From contig CAZEFW010000064.1 in the NCBI GenBank assembly GCA_964511535.1, positions 1-45,234 of the forward strand: a stretch of DNA of 45,234 bases, written 5' to 3'. Source of the stretch: CAZCFB01 sp964511535. Its GTDB lineage: Bacteria > Myxococcota_A > Polyangia > GCA-2747355 > CAZCFB01. The notes under the pieces were generated by a model that saw nothing but the letters and a program-made list of their open reading frames with translations, had not been told where the DNA came from and searched no databases. Positions 31,140 to 40,464 of this stretch are shown in pieces (the first letter of the stretch is position 1; every line of letters begins with the position of its first letter). Made by a program: the position numbers and the translations under genes.

Positions 31140-31145
31140 CCCGGA

Positions 31146-34046
31146 TTACCTGAAGCGGAGCGTATCCCGCAGCCTCCTGGCGCGCTGGGTCAGGCCCGCC
31201 TCGGTCAGGTGCCGCACCAGCAGCGCCCCGTCGCGCTCCAGCAGCTCGGGGAACTCGGTCTCCAGGGAGGCGGCGATCTGGGCGTGGAGCCGCCGGCGCC
31301 GGGAGCGGGCCAGGGCGGTGTAGGCGCACTCAGCCAGCATCGGGTGGGTGAACGCGTGCCCCGGTCGGTCCTGGATGCGAACGGACCTGATGATCCCGGC
31401 CTCCACCAGGGCGTCGAGGTGGATCCTGAGGGTCGCCTCGTTGAGCGGGGAGATGGTCCCGAGCAGTTCGGCGATGGCCTCCTCCCCCAGGGCAGCCACC
31501 AGCCCCGCCGTCTCCCTGGCGGGCCCCACGGCGTCCAGGCGCGCGGTGAGCAGATCTCGGACCGCCGCGGGGATCTCTGCCCCCGCCGGCCCCTGGTCGG
31601 CGTGGCCATGGCCGCCGGCGACGCGGGTCAGCTGCAGGGCCGCCTGGCGCGCCAGCTCCTCGAGGAACAGCGGCACGCCGTCGGCGCGCCGGAGCAGCTC
31701 ATGGAGCATGGCCCCCTCGGGCGCCATACCCGGCCCGGCCACGGCCGCCACCACCGCGGCGGCGTCCTCCCGGTCCAGCGGCTCCAGGGAGATCTGGGTG
31801 GTCTCCGACGGCGCCCACGGCGGCGCGAAGCCGCTGCGCGCGGTGAAGATGGCGCACAGGGGCTCGGCGGCGCTCTCCGATATCAACGAAGCGAGCCAAT
31901 CGAGGGTGGCGTCGTCAGCCCAGTGCAGATCGTCGCACACCAGCAGGGTGGGGTGCTCCTGGCACATGCGGTGGACCAGGGAGATCAGCGCGTCGAGGGT
32001 GAGCTGCTGCTGGCCCTCCATGGAGACCCCCAGCGGGGGCAGGGCGTCGTCCGGGCGCAGCCCCACCAGCGGCGCGAAGAGGGCCTCCACGTCGTGCAGC
32101 TCGAACCCGCGCGCGGTGAGGAACTTGTGCAGGCGCGAGCGCCGCAGCTGGGGCAGGTCATCCGGCAAGACCCCCACCAGGCGGCGCACCATGCGCGAGA
32201 TGGGCAGCAGGGAGTGCTTGCGGGTCTCCGGCTTGCAGACGATCTCGATGTAGCCCCGGTCCTGGCCAGCCACCTCCTGCGCCAGCTCCCAGCAGAGCCT
32301 CGACTTGCCCAGCCCCATGCCGCCGTGCAGCACGAGGGTCCGGCAGCTGCCGGCGCGGGCCCGGTCCCACTGCTCGCGCAACAGGCTCAGCACCGAGGCC
32401 TGGCCCACCACCGGGTTCGCGTCGACGCCGAACCGCGCGGCCAGGGTGCTGGCGTCGTGGCGCCTGCTGCCCAGGGAGTAGACCTCCTCGGCCGCGCGCC
32501 CCGGGTCGATCACCGACTTTCCGGCCGGCGTGGTCTCGTGGGTGCGCTGGACCAGGTGAGCCATCTCGGCGCTCATCAGGGCGGAGCCGCCTTCAGCGCG
32601 GGCGGCCAGGCGCCGGGCGAAGATGGGCGGCAGCCCGATCATGGCCTCCCGGGAGGAGCCCTCTGCGCCCGCCTTGCCGCGGGAGATGACCATGCCCACG
32701 TGGACGCCGATGCGTCGCTCCAGCCGGGGGGGGCGGTCGGTGCGCCGGCCGCCGCGAGAGGGGGCCTCGCTGCCGGGCCGGAGCAGGGCCCGGGCCGCCC
32801 GGGCCGCCTGCAGGTATTCCCGCTCGCGCGACACTGGCAGGCCGAAGCAGAGCAGCACCTCCTCGGTGTTGATCACCTCGAGGGTGCCGCCGTAGCGGTG
32901 GGCCACCTCCCGGCAGCGCCGGAAGTGGGCCTGGAGCGCCTCGTCGTACTGATCCAGGCTCACCATGTCAGCCGACGGGGAGATGACCGAGATCAGGCAG
33001 CTCACCACGGACACCAGGCGGCACTCCCCCTCGTCTGGCTGCCAGGGGGTGAAGCCCGCCACCGGCGTGGGTGCGTTGCCCAGGGCCCTGCGCCGCATGG
33101 GGAGCTCGATGGAGTCGCCCGAGTCGAGCTGCTGGTGGGTGGCGCCCAGCCGCTCCAGATCCTTCTTGACCTGCTTGAAGTCGATCTCCAGCAAGGGCTG
33201 CATCACCTCGGCGGCGCTGGACGGCCGCGCCTCCGGAGACTTGGCGGTGACCCAGCGCAGCAGCTGCCCCACCGGGTGGAACTGCAGCGAGCCCGGGATG
33301 GTCACCGGGTTGTCGCTCAGCTGGTTGAAGATGATGTCCGTGATGTTGTTGCCCCGGATCACCGGCTGCCCGAGGATGCACTCCAGGAACACCAGCCCCC
33401 AGGCGTACAGATCGCTGGCTGGCGTCACCGTCTGGCCGCGGATCTGCTCCGGCGCCGCGTAGAGCGGCGTGCCGAGGAACTCGCCGGAGAGGGAGACCCG
33501 GGCCAGCCACTCGCCCGAGGGCTCGGCCAGCAGGGTGCCCACGCCGAAGTCGAGGATGGTGGCGTTGCGCCGGGTGCCGCCGGCGGAGACCATGATGTTT
33601 GCCGGCTTCAGGTCGCGATGCAGGATGCCGCGCTCGTGGGCCGCGCCCAGGGCGTCGAGCAGCTGGGCCATCAGGTGCCCCACCTCCTCGATGTCCATGG
33701 GACCGTCGTGGGTCAGCATGTACGCCAGGTCATGTCCGCGGATGTACTCGAACACCGAGAAGAGCAGGTCCCCGTCTGCCTCCCCCGCGTCGAGCAGGCG
33801 CACGATGTGGGGGTGATTGAGCGAGGCGCACATGTGGGTCTCGCGCATGAACCGCTTGCGCAGGCCGACCATGGTCTCCTCGCTCACCGGCGGCGGGGAG
33901 ATGACCTTGATCGCCACGTCCTGGTTGGTGGTCAGCTGGCGGGCCCGGTAGACGCGCGAGAAGCCCCCCTGTCCGAGCTCGTCCGTCAACTCGTACCGCT
34001 CGTCGAGGATCGCCCCGACGGACAACATCCCGGCCTGATCGTTCAC
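31146..34046 (-). CDS. Ser/Thr protein kinase - cyclase-homology - AAA ATPase fusion
   Basis: 966 aa, cytoplasmic, GTG start. The protein kinase domain (about 18-290) has ELGQGGFSRVY, Lys47, HRDLKPAN (Asp145), DFG (166-168) and APE. A class III cyclase-like domain (about 341-525) looks degenerate: the first metal Asp is missing in RLVSVVSCLISV, and the usual GD before the FG strand reads NTEEVLLCFG. A STAND/AAA-type ATPase has Walker A GGMGLGKS (575-582) and Walker B LLVCDDLHWAD (701-711), followed by a helical C-terminus. The layout matches the kinase/cyclase fusion family TIGR03903 by memory, though no TOMM peptide or YcaO gene is present here. TAATCT lies 6 bases before the GTG. Confidence 0.85.
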   Translation of the reverse strand: MNDQAGMLSVGAILDERYELTDELGQGGFSRVYRARQLTTNQDVAIKVISPPPVSEETMVGLRKRFMRETHMCASLNHPHIVRLLDAGEADGDLLFSVFEYIRGHDLAYMLTHDGPMDIEEVGHLMAQLLDALGAAHERGILHRDLKPANIMVSAGGTRRNATILDFGVGTLLAEPSGEWLARVSLSGEFLGTPLYAAPEQIRGQTVTPASDLYAWGLVFLECILGQPVIRGNNITDIIFNQLSDNPVTIPGSLQFHPVGQLLRWVTAKSPEARPSSAAEVMQPLLEIDFKQVKKDLERLGATHQQLDSGDSIELPMRRRALGNAPTPVAGFTPWQPDEGECRLVSVVSCLISVISPSADMVSLDQYDEALQAHFRRCREVAHRYGGTLEVINTEEVLLCFGLPVSREREYLQAARAARALLRPGSEAPSRGGRRTDRPPRLERRIGVHVGMVISRGKAGAEGSSREAMIGLPPIFARRLAARAEGGSALMSAEMAHLVQRTHETTPAGKSVIDPGRAAEEVYSLGSRRHDASTLAARFGVDANPVVGQASVLSLLREQWDRARAGSCRTLVLHGGMGLGKSRLCWELAQEVAGQDRGYIEIVCKPETRKHSLLPISRMVRRLVGVLPDDLPQLRRSRLHKFLTARGFELHDVEALFAPLVGLRPDDALPPLGVSMEGQQQLTLDALISLVHRMCQEHPTLLVCDDLHWADDATLDWLASLISESAAEPLCAIFTARSGFAPPWAPSETTQISLEPLDREDAAAVVAAVAGPGMAPEGAMLHELLRRADGVPLFLEELARQAALQLTRVAGGHGHADQGPAGAEIPAAVRDLLTARLDAVGPARETAGLVAALGEEAIAELLGTISPLNEATLRIHLDALVEAGIIRSVRIQDRPGHAFTHPMLAECAYTALARSRRRRLHAQIAASLETEFPELLERDGALLVRHLTEAGLTQRARRLRDTLRFR

Positions 34047-34052
34047 AGGATC

Positions 34053-34058
34053 AGATTA
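34053..34058 (-). promoter_or_regulatory. Predicted leaderless promoter -10 box (TAATCT) for the kinase fusion gene
   Basis: On the complement TAATCT, 6 bases (GATCCT), then GTG. The GTG is the first in-frame start that keeps the whole kinase domain. Confidence 0.4.
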
Positions 34059-34120
34059 CGCTGGCCAGCCGATGATTACAAAGGATCGCGCCGGGTCGGC
34101 AGGGGGAGCGGGCGCGAGTG

Positions 34121-34126
34121 TATAAT
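34121..34126 (+). promoter_or_regulatory. Perfect TATAAT -10 box 6 bases before ATG 34133
   Basis: TATAAT - GGAGCC - ATG. Transcription would begin at or within a base or two of the A of ATG. The GGAG lies too close to the start to be a ribosome binding site. A weak -35 (TCGGCA, 34096-34101) sits 19 bases upstream. The clearest example of the leaderless pattern in the window. Confidence 0.65.
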
Positions 34127-34132
34127 GGAGCC

Positions 34133-36136
34133 ATGCGCGCGCTCCTGATTCCGTTGGTCTGCTGCGCCCTCGTCGTCGGCAGCTGCCTCACCGAGAACCC
34201 CGAATACAAGAACGGCTCCGCCACTGACCGCGGCACCTGGTACGACGTCGCCCCTGGCGGCGATGGCCCCCCGCCTGGCCATGATGGCCCCGGCCCGGTG
34301 CCTGACGGCTGGCGCCCGCCTCCGCCCCACGACGGGCCGAAGCCTCCGCCGGACAAGAAGCCGCCCCCGCCGCCGCCGGACTTCGGCCCCATGACCAACG
34401 GCACCTGCGCCAAGGCCAAGGCCCTGACCTGGACCGGCGTGAAGATCACGGTCAAGGGCACCACCTCGGGGGCCAAGAACGAGTACGGCACCGGGGTCAA
34501 CTGCGGCGACTACGCCACGGTGATGGCGGCGCGGCAGGTGTACTACTCCGTCCCCCTGTCCGCCGGGGACACATACCGCTTCATCCTCGCGCCCGGCTAC
34601 AGCTACGCCCGGCTCATCCTGTTCCAGAAGTGCGGCGTGACGGGCATGAACGCGGACTGCGCCTCCGAGGGCAAGACCGGTGATGTCTCGCCCTCCATCT
34701 CCGCCGGAAAGACGGGGCTCTTCCTGTTCAAGCCGCCCAAGAGCGGCACCTGGATCGTGGCAGTGGACGGCACCAGCAACAGCCGCCACGGCCCGTTCAC
34801 CCTCTCGGTGGAGAAGTACAAGGCCGTGGCCAACGACCGCTGCGCCAGCGCCCAGCTGCTCACCTTCAAGGGCGGCGACGCCACGGTCACCGGGCACACT
34901 GGCGGGGCGTCCAACGAGTATGGCTCCGACATCCATTGCGGCCACTCCTCGTACCGCTACGCCGGCGGGCAGGTGTATTACAAGGTCTCCATGAAGGCGG
35001 GGCTGACCTACAGCTTCTCCCTCAAGCCGACCTTCTACGCGGCGATGTACCTGTTCAAGAGCTCCAACTGCTCACCGTCGGGGATCAACGGCGACTGCTC
35101 CTCCAAGGGCAAGACCGGCGCCTTCGACTATTACGTGGCGCCCAACCAGAGCGACAGCATCAGCTTCACGCCGGCCTCATCCGCCGAGTACACCATCGCC
35201 ATCGACAGCCGCTACACCAGCTACGCCGGCTCCTTCACCCTGAACGTCAAGGAGTACCAGCCCAAGAACAACGAGGATTGCACCAAGGCGACCCCGCTGT
35301 CCCTCACCGGCGGCAAGCTGGCCGTAAACGGCGACACCAAGGGGCTGAAGAACGAGTACGGCAACGGGGTGCTCTGCGGCCAGTCCTCGGCGAGCTACGC
35401 CTTTGACGGGCCGCAGCAGTACTACTCGGTCACCCTCTCTGCCGGCAAGACCTACCGCCTCTCGCTCACCGCCTTCTTCTCCTACGGGGCGCTGATCCTG
35501 TTCGGCGACACCTGCGGCGACAAGGCGATCAACGCTGACTGCGGCTCCAAGGGCGCCGCCGGGGGGTACGTCAAGACCTCCCACAGCAAGACCGGCTACC
35601 TGCTCTTCACGCCCAAGGCGACGGGCAAGTTTCACCTGGCGGTGGACAGCACCTCGTCGTCGGGCGCCGGGCCGTACAAGCTGGCGGTGGAGGAGGTCCA
35701 GACCCCCGTCAACGGCACCTGCGCCAAGGCCCAGGCCGTGACGCTGGCGCCCAAGGTGACCACCACGGTCCTGGGGGATACCACCAGCATGCCCAACGAG
35801 TTCGGCACGCAGGTCTACTGCGGCAACTACACCACCGTCCTGCCGGGCAACCAGGCGTACTTCAAGCTCAACCTCACCGGCGGACAGAAGTACGACTTCA
35901 CCCTGAAGCCGACCTTCAGCGATGCGCGGTTCTACCTGTTCGGCAGCTCGTGCAAGCCGGCGGACATCAACCAGGACTGCGGCTCGGGAGGCAAGACCGG
36001 CGACATCTCCAAGAGCATCTACGCCAACTACTCGGGCAGCCTGAGCTGGACCCCGCCCAAGACCGGCGTCTATCACCTGGCGGTGGACAGCACCAAGCCG
36101 ACGCAGAAGGGCTTCTTCACGCTGCAGATCAAGTAG
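34133..36136 (+). CDS. Lipoprotein with four tandem PPC-like domains
   Basis: 667 aa. Signal peptide with lipobox VGSC (Cys18), then a Pro/Asp/Gly stalk (about 28-87). Four repeats of about 145 aa follow, each opening with N-x-x-C-x-x-A and containing NEYG...C, a YY-x-V-x-L-x-A-G-x-x-Y strand (for example QVYYSVPLSAGDTYRF), a Cys pair around the middle, and ending in an AVDS-type strand. This fits PPC (bacterial pre-peptidase C-terminal) beta-sandwich domains. No protease domain is attached, so it is probably a surface adhesion or scaffold lipoprotein. In-frame GTG at 34118 precedes the -10 box and is rejected as a start. Confidence 0.8.
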   Translation: MRALLIPLVCCALVVGSCLTENPEYKNGSATDRGTWYDVAPGGDGPPPGHDGPGPVPDGWRPPPPHDGPKPPPDKKPPPPPPDFGPMTNGTCAKAKALTWTGVKITVKGTTSGAKNEYGTGVNCGDYATVMAARQVYYSVPLSAGDTYRFILAPGYSYARLILFQKCGVTGMNADCASEGKTGDVSPSISAGKTGLFLFKPPKSGTWIVAVDGTSNSRHGPFTLSVEKYKAVANDRCASAQLLTFKGGDATVTGHTGGASNEYGSDIHCGHSSYRYAGGQVYYKVSMKAGLTYSFSLKPTFYAAMYLFKSSNCSPSGINGDCSSKGKTGAFDYYVAPNQSDSISFTPASSAEYTIAIDSRYTSYAGSFTLNVKEYQPKNNEDCTKATPLSLTGGKLAVNGDTKGLKNEYGNGVLCGQSSASYAFDGPQQYYSVTLSAGKTYRLSLTAFFSYGALILFGDTCGDKAINADCGSKGAAGGYVKTSHSKTGYLLFTPKATGKFHLAVDSTSSSGAGPYKLAVEEVQTPVNGTCAKAQAVTLAPKVTTTVLGDTTSMPNEFGTQVYCGNYTTVLPGNQAYFKLNLTGGQKYDFTLKPTFSDARFYLFGSSCKPADINQDCGSGGKTGDISKSIYANYSGSLSWTPPKTGVYHLAVDSTKPTQKGFFTLQIK

Positions 36137-36148
36137 CGGGGCCCCGCT
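36135..36148. terminator. 14-bp perfect palindrome at the stop of the PPC lipoprotein gene
   Basis: AGCGGGGCCCCGCT begins at the second base of the TAG stop and lies in the 31-bp gap between convergent genes. Likely transcription or mRNA-end barrier; no U-tract. Confidence 0.4.
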
Positions 36149-36167
36149 GCTTGAGCCCGCCGCTGCC

Positions 36168-38594
36168 TCAGCGGCAGGTCTTGTACGCCAGGGTGGTGCA
36201 GCCGTTGTTCAGGCGCAGGCGGTTGTTGATCCCGTTGGCGGCCGACTTGACGCACCGCGCGCCCACCGCGGTGAGCCGCGGGTCATACCCGCCGTCGCAC
36301 AGGTCGCAGTTGTTCACCGTCACGATGGTGGCGTTGTCCAGGGCCAGCCCGACCCCCTGGAACATGTTCCGGGTGGTGAGCTTCTCCACCTTGCCGGAGG
36401 TGACGCCCTTGAACTTCACGCCGTGCAGGTCGGTGTCCTCCACCACCAGCTCGTTCAGGTGCGCCTTGTCCCCCTCCACGTGCACGCCGGTGGAGTAGCC
36501 GCGGATGGCGCCGACCTTGGTCAGGGTGACCCCGTCGGCCCCCTTCTTGATGTACACAGCCCGCGCCGGCGAAGCGGTCAGGTCGCCCAGGGCGAAGGCG
36601 CGGAAGCTGGTGCCGCCCGAGCCGGTCATCAGCACCTTGGCGGAGAACTTCATCGGCGCGCTCTGGGTCAGCAGGTAGACCGCCCTGGACCAGCTGCTCG
36701 ACTCGCTGATCAGGTCGAGCAGCCCGTCGTTGTTCATGTCCCGGGCGTCCAGGATGCGGGCGCTGCCCGACGACTTGAGCGCCAACAGCTGCTTGAAGCT
36801 GCTGCCGCCCTTGAGCTGGTTCTGGTAGATGATCAGGCTGGAGCCCTTGGTGCCGGCGGTGAGCACCACCTCGGGCAGGCCGTCGCCGTCCAGGTCCCGC
36901 ACCAGGGTGGAGGTGATGGAGCCGCCGGGCGAGAGGCTCTTGACCGAGGTGAACTGGCCCTTGCCGTTGCCCAGGTAGACCCGCACCATGCTGGCGGAGG
37001 TGGGGGAGCCGTGGAGCAGCACCATGTCGGTGTTGCCGTCGCCGTTCATGTCGCGGGCGGCCAGGGGGCGGGTGAGGTTGTAGCTGGAAGAGAGCTTGAA
37101 GGTGCCGTTGCCGGCGCCGAGGAAGATGCGCGACGAGATCTGGTTGAGCCAGTGGTACCGGGTCAGCAGGTCCCAGTCGCCGTCGCCGTTGAAGTCCGCC
37201 ACGAAGGTCGGGCCCTCGCCGCGGGAGTCGTTGGGCTTCCAGGCGGTGGAGAAGTAGAAGCTGCTCCCGAACATGCCGCCCTTGAGGGCCATGCGCGGGC
37301 CGGCGACGTAGCCGTAGCCGGCGTTGCCGGCCACCAGGTCGATGACGGCGTCGCCGTTGAAGTCCACCGGGTCGAGGTTGCGGGTCAGGTTCCCCCAGTC
37401 GTAGGTGCCCTTGAGCGCCAGGCCGGCCAGGCCGGTGTTGATCAGCAGCTCCTCTTTTGCGCCGCTGCCGGCCAGCGCCAGGTCCATGTGGCCGTCCTGG
37501 TTGAAGTCCACGGCCCGCGGGCTGGTCTGGTTCTTGTTCTTGGAGCTGTAAGCCGGCTTGGAGTTGAACGTCCCCTTGCCCGCGTTGTTGAACACATGCA
37601 GCGAGCCGTTCAGGTCGGGCAGCACCAGGTCGAGCATCCCGTCGCCGGTGAAGTCTGCCGCGGTGGGGTGCTCGCCCACATAGTCGGAGTAGGGGCTCGA
37701 CCAGGTGACGGTCCACGCGCCGGACGGCCCCGGATTCTTCAGCACCCGGGCGTTCATGCTCTTGTCCCGGTGTAGCAGCAGGTCCTTGTAGCGCGCTGCG
37801 GTGATGGTCTTGCCGTTGCCGTTGATGTGCACCCCCGAGGCGTCAACCACGAAGCAGTCCCCGGTGCCGCCCTTGATGTCAGCCTTGAGGCGGTAGCGCG
37901 TGTCGGCGGTGAAGCCCCCCGACTTGCAGCCTGTCAGGTCCTGGGGCGCGGTGGTGAAGGACCACACCGGCGAGCCGCCCTTCTTGTTCTGCACGTCGGT
38001 GCACTTGACGCTCCAGGTGTGCTTGCCGTCCTTGAGGCTGGAGATGTCGAGGGTGAACTTGGGGGCGGGGCCGGGGTTCTTCAGGGTGCTCGCCTTCTTG
38101 CCGTCCAGGAACAGCTCGCAGCGGGCCACATTATTCTTGGACGTCACGCTGAACTTGAACTGCAGCTTGGTGGCGCCCGTGGAGCTCTTGTCAGCGGGGC
38201 TCGACAGCTTGACCTGCACCGGCGAGCCGGGCGGCAAGTCCGGGGTGGAGCCCTGGTCCTGCTTTGTGTCGAGGTCCTTCTGCGGCCCGCCCTTGTCCTT
38301 CTTGGGCCCCGGCAGGTCCTTGCCTGGCCCGCCCTTGTCCTTCTTGGGAGTGGACGCCTCCCGCGGGCCGACGTCATCCCTGGGGCCGGAGTCGCCGCCC
38401 GCGTCCGGGCCCACGCAGCGCGCCTGCCCGCCCTGCTCCACGCAGGTGAAGCCGGCGGGGCACTTGACGGCTTCGCACAGGGCACCGCCGGTGCCGTCAT
38501 CGCCGCAGCCACAGAGCGTGGCCAGCATCATCAGGGACAGGCCGAGGGCGAGCATGGTGGTGGGGTCAGATGATCTGGAGCTGCGTCTGGGCAT
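36168..38594 (-). CDS. FG-GAP/VCBS propeller and beta-helix lipoprotein, 808 aa
   Basis: Signal peptide with LCGC (Cys30), a small Cys module (CEAVKCPAGFTC), and a Lys/Asp/Gly/Pro linker to about residue 125. An Ig-like domain runs about 126-215. Residues about 225-260 (CFVVDASGVHINGNGKTI) look like the first turns of a right-handed beta-helix. Then about seven FG-GAP/VCBS repeats follow, with calcium loops such as DFTGDGMLD, DFNQDGHMD, DFNGDGDWD, DMNGDGNTD and DLDGDGLPE. Beta-helix turns resume (GYSTGVHVEGD to about 780) and end in a Cys-rich tail. GGAGGAGG lies 5 bases before ATG 38594, preferred over an ATG at 38630. Integrin-like calcium-dependent binding is the usual role of FG-GAP repeats. 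Confidence 0.8.
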   Translation of the reverse strand: MPRRSSRSSDPTTMLALGLSLMMLATLCGCGDDGTGGALCEAVKCPAGFTCVEQGGQARCVGPDAGGDSGPRDDVGPREASTPKKDKGGPGKDLPGPKKDKGGPQKDLDTKQDQGSTPDLPPGSPVQVKLSSPADKSSTGATKLQFKFSVTSKNNVARCELFLDGKKASTLKNPGPAPKFTLDISSLKDGKHTWSVKCTDVQNKKGGSPVWSFTTAPQDLTGCKSGGFTADTRYRLKADIKGGTGDCFVVDASGVHINGNGKTITAARYKDLLLHRDKSMNARVLKNPGPSGAWTVTWSSPYSDYVGEHPTAADFTGDGMLDLVLPDLNGSLHVFNNAGKGTFNSKPAYSSKNKNQTSPRAVDFNQDGHMDLALAGSGAKEELLINTGLAGLALKGTYDWGNLTRNLDPVDFNGDAVIDLVAGNAGYGYVAGPRMALKGGMFGSSFYFSTAWKPNDSRGEGPTFVADFNGDGDWDLLTRYHWLNQISSRIFLGAGNGTFKLSSSYNLTRPLAARDMNGDGNTDMVLLHGSPTSASMVRVYLGNGKGQFTSVKSLSPGGSITSTLVRDLDGDGLPEVVLTAGTKGSSLIIYQNQLKGGSSFKQLLALKSSGSARILDARDMNNDGLLDLISESSSWSRAVYLLTQSAPMKFSAKVLMTGSGGTSFRAFALGDLTASPARAVYIKKGADGVTLTKVGAIRGYSTGVHVEGDKAHLNELVVEDTDLHGVKFKGVTSGKVEKLTTRNMFQGVGLALDNATIVTVNNCDLCDGGYDPRLTAVGARCVKSAANGINNRLRLNNGCTTLAYKTCR

Positions 38595-38721
38595 GGTTCC
38601 TCCTCCCACAGAGCGGCCACATCTTACCAAAGGAACGGCCCGTCATGCCGTCATGACAGAACGATGACAAGCCGCCTCTACCTTGTTTTTCGTGAGAAGC
38701 GAGAGAGGAGTGGTATCCAAC

Positions 38722-40446
38722 ATGCTGAAATCAATGAATTCAGGTGAGTCGCCGCGGGTGCTCCTGTCGGGTGTTTTCGGCCCCTTCGGCGTGGACGACG
38801 CATACGGCCGCAAAGAAAACATCATGGAGTTGTTCCACAATCAGGTGACCCGGGGGCAGGGGCCGGCTTCGTTCCGATTCTTCCACCGGTCCTTCGGGCT
38901 GTACTTCCTGGCCGAGAACATCGAGGCCGACACCACGGTGCTCGACTTCCCCTCACGGCGGCGCTTCATCCGCGAGCTGAAGCGCGGATACGACATGGTC
39001 GGCATCTCCTTCATAGCGCCCAACTTCGTCAAGGCGCGGGAGATGGCCCGCCTGGCGCGTGAGCACTGCCCGGGGGCCACCATCGTGCTCGGTGGCCACG
39101 GCGCGGCCATCGAGGGGATCGAGGAGCTCATCGATTGCGACCACGTGGTGCGAGGGGAGGGCATCCGCCCCCTCAGGGCGCTGCTGGGCCAGGACCCGGA
39201 CGCGCCCATGGTTCACCCGAGCCTGCCCAGCGCCGAGGCCGAGTGGATTCACGGCATCAATGTTCCGGGTGTGTCGGCAGGGTTGCTGGTGCCAGGCGTG
39301 GGATGCATCAACGGCTGCAAGTTCTGCTCGACGTCCCACTTCTTCGGCAAGGCGTACACGCCCTATCTGTCCACCGGGCAGGAGCTGTTCGATACCGCCT
39401 GCCGCATCGCCGACGAGCGCGGCACCGAGGACTTCTTCATCATGGATGAGAACTTCCTCAAGGACGGGGAGCGGGCGCGGGAGCTGATGGAGCTGATGGA
39501 GCGCCACAACCGGTTCTTCGGCTTCCACATCTTCTCCTCTGCCGAGGCGATCACCGCCTTCGGCGTGGACAACCTGGTGCGCCTCGGCGTCAACTTCCTC
39601 TGGATCGGGGTCGAGGCGTCGGGGCCGAAGGGGAACTACAAGAAGAACGAGGGCATCGACGCCCGGCGGCTGGTGCAGCAGATGCGGGACCGGGGAATCA
39701 TGGTGCTCGCCTCGGGCATCCTGTGCGAGGAGCATCATACGCCGGACAACATCGAGCGAGACATCGACTTCATGGTGTCCCTCGAGGCGGACTTCGTGCA
39801 GTACATGCTGCTGTCGCCCCTGCCGGTGACCGCCCTGTATCAGGATCACAAGCGGCGGGGGCTGCTGCGGGAGGACTTGCCGCTGGAGGAGTGGCACGGG
39901 CAGAAGCACCTGAGCTACCGTCACCCCCACTTCCCGGGGGATCTGGCCCAGCGCTGGATCGACGAGGCGTTCCGGCGCGAGTTCCTGGCCAACTCCAGCT
40001 CCCTGTATCGGGTGGCCGAGACCAGCCTGCGCGGCTACCGCTGGATTCGCGCCCAGGGTGACCTGGACGCCTGTTTGCTGGCGCGCCTGCGCCAGCGCGA
40101 GGAGCGGGCGCGGCAGTATGGCCTCGCCCTGCCCGGCGTGGCCCGCTTCGCGGTCAACCCGCTGGAGCGGGACCGGGCGGTCGCCCTGGAGGGGGAGCTC
40201 CGACGGCAGTTCGGGGCGCCGGGCGCCGTCGAGCGGGTCAAGCGCGCTGCCGCCACCGCCATGATGGCGAGCTGGCGGCTGCGGGTGCGCCTGAAGGGAG
40301 ACGGCATCCAGCCGAAGACCATCGTGACGCGCTACACGGCGGCGGTCCGCGGCGCTGGAGCGCGCCACCGGATGGACCGGCGAAGCGGCGCCGGCGACGA
40401 GGGCGGCCGCCTCCCCATTGCCGCGCGAACAGCGCTGAGCAGCTGA
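38722..40446 (+). CDS. B12-binding-type radical SAM protein
   Basis: 574 aa. The N-terminal part (about 85-145) has a cobalamin-binding-like Rossmann fold with MVGISFIAPN and VLGGHGA, but lacks the DxHxxG histidine, as in many B12-radical SAM enzymes. The radical SAM core holds C195-x3-C199-x2-C202 (GCINGCKFCS), DEN near the second strand, and LWIGVEASG. A long basic C-terminal extension follows (from about residue 430). These enzymes use a 4Fe-4S cluster and SAM for methylation, oxidation or ring chemistry; the substrate is unknown. ATG 38722 has AGGAG about 11 bases upstream; ATG 38734 is an alternative. The ATP-grasp gene follows 121 bases downstream in the same direction. Confidence 0.85.
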   Translation: MLKSMNSGESPRVLLSGVFGPFGVDDAYGRKENIMELFHNQVTRGQGPASFRFFHRSFGLYFLAENIEADTTVLDFPSRRRFIRELKRGYDMVGISFIAPNFVKAREMARLAREHCPGATIVLGGHGAAIEGIEELIDCDHVVRGEGIRPLRALLGQDPDAPMVHPSLPSAEAEWIHGINVPGVSAGLLVPGVGCINGCKFCSTSHFFGKAYTPYLSTGQELFDTACRIADERGTEDFFIMDENFLKDGERARELMELMERHNRFFGFHIFSSAEAITAFGVDNLVRLGVNFLWIGVEASGPKGNYKKNEGIDARRLVQQMRDRGIMVLASGILCEEHHTPDNIERDIDFMVSLEADFVQYMLLSPLPVTALYQDHKRRGLLREDLPLEEWHGQKHLSYRHPHFPGDLAQRWIDEAFRREFLANSSSLYRVAETSLRGYRWIRAQGDLDACLLARLRQREERARQYGLALPGVARFAVNPLERDRAVALEGELRRQFGAPGAVERVKRAAATAMMASWRLRVRLKGDGIQPKTIVTRYTAAVRGAGARHRMDRRSGAGDEGGRLPIAARTALSS

Positions 40447-40464
40447 GGCAGGGGGAGACTCCAG

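Noticed and set aside
31146..34046. TOMM/RiPP cluster suggested by the kinase-cyclase fusion family name
   Set aside because: No YcaO cyclodehydratase, dehydrogenase or precursor peptide was found around it; the name reflects family history only.
31209..34148. 979-codon open frame opposite the kinase fusion
   Set aside because: Antisense shadow; the minus strand carries complete kinase and Walker motifs.
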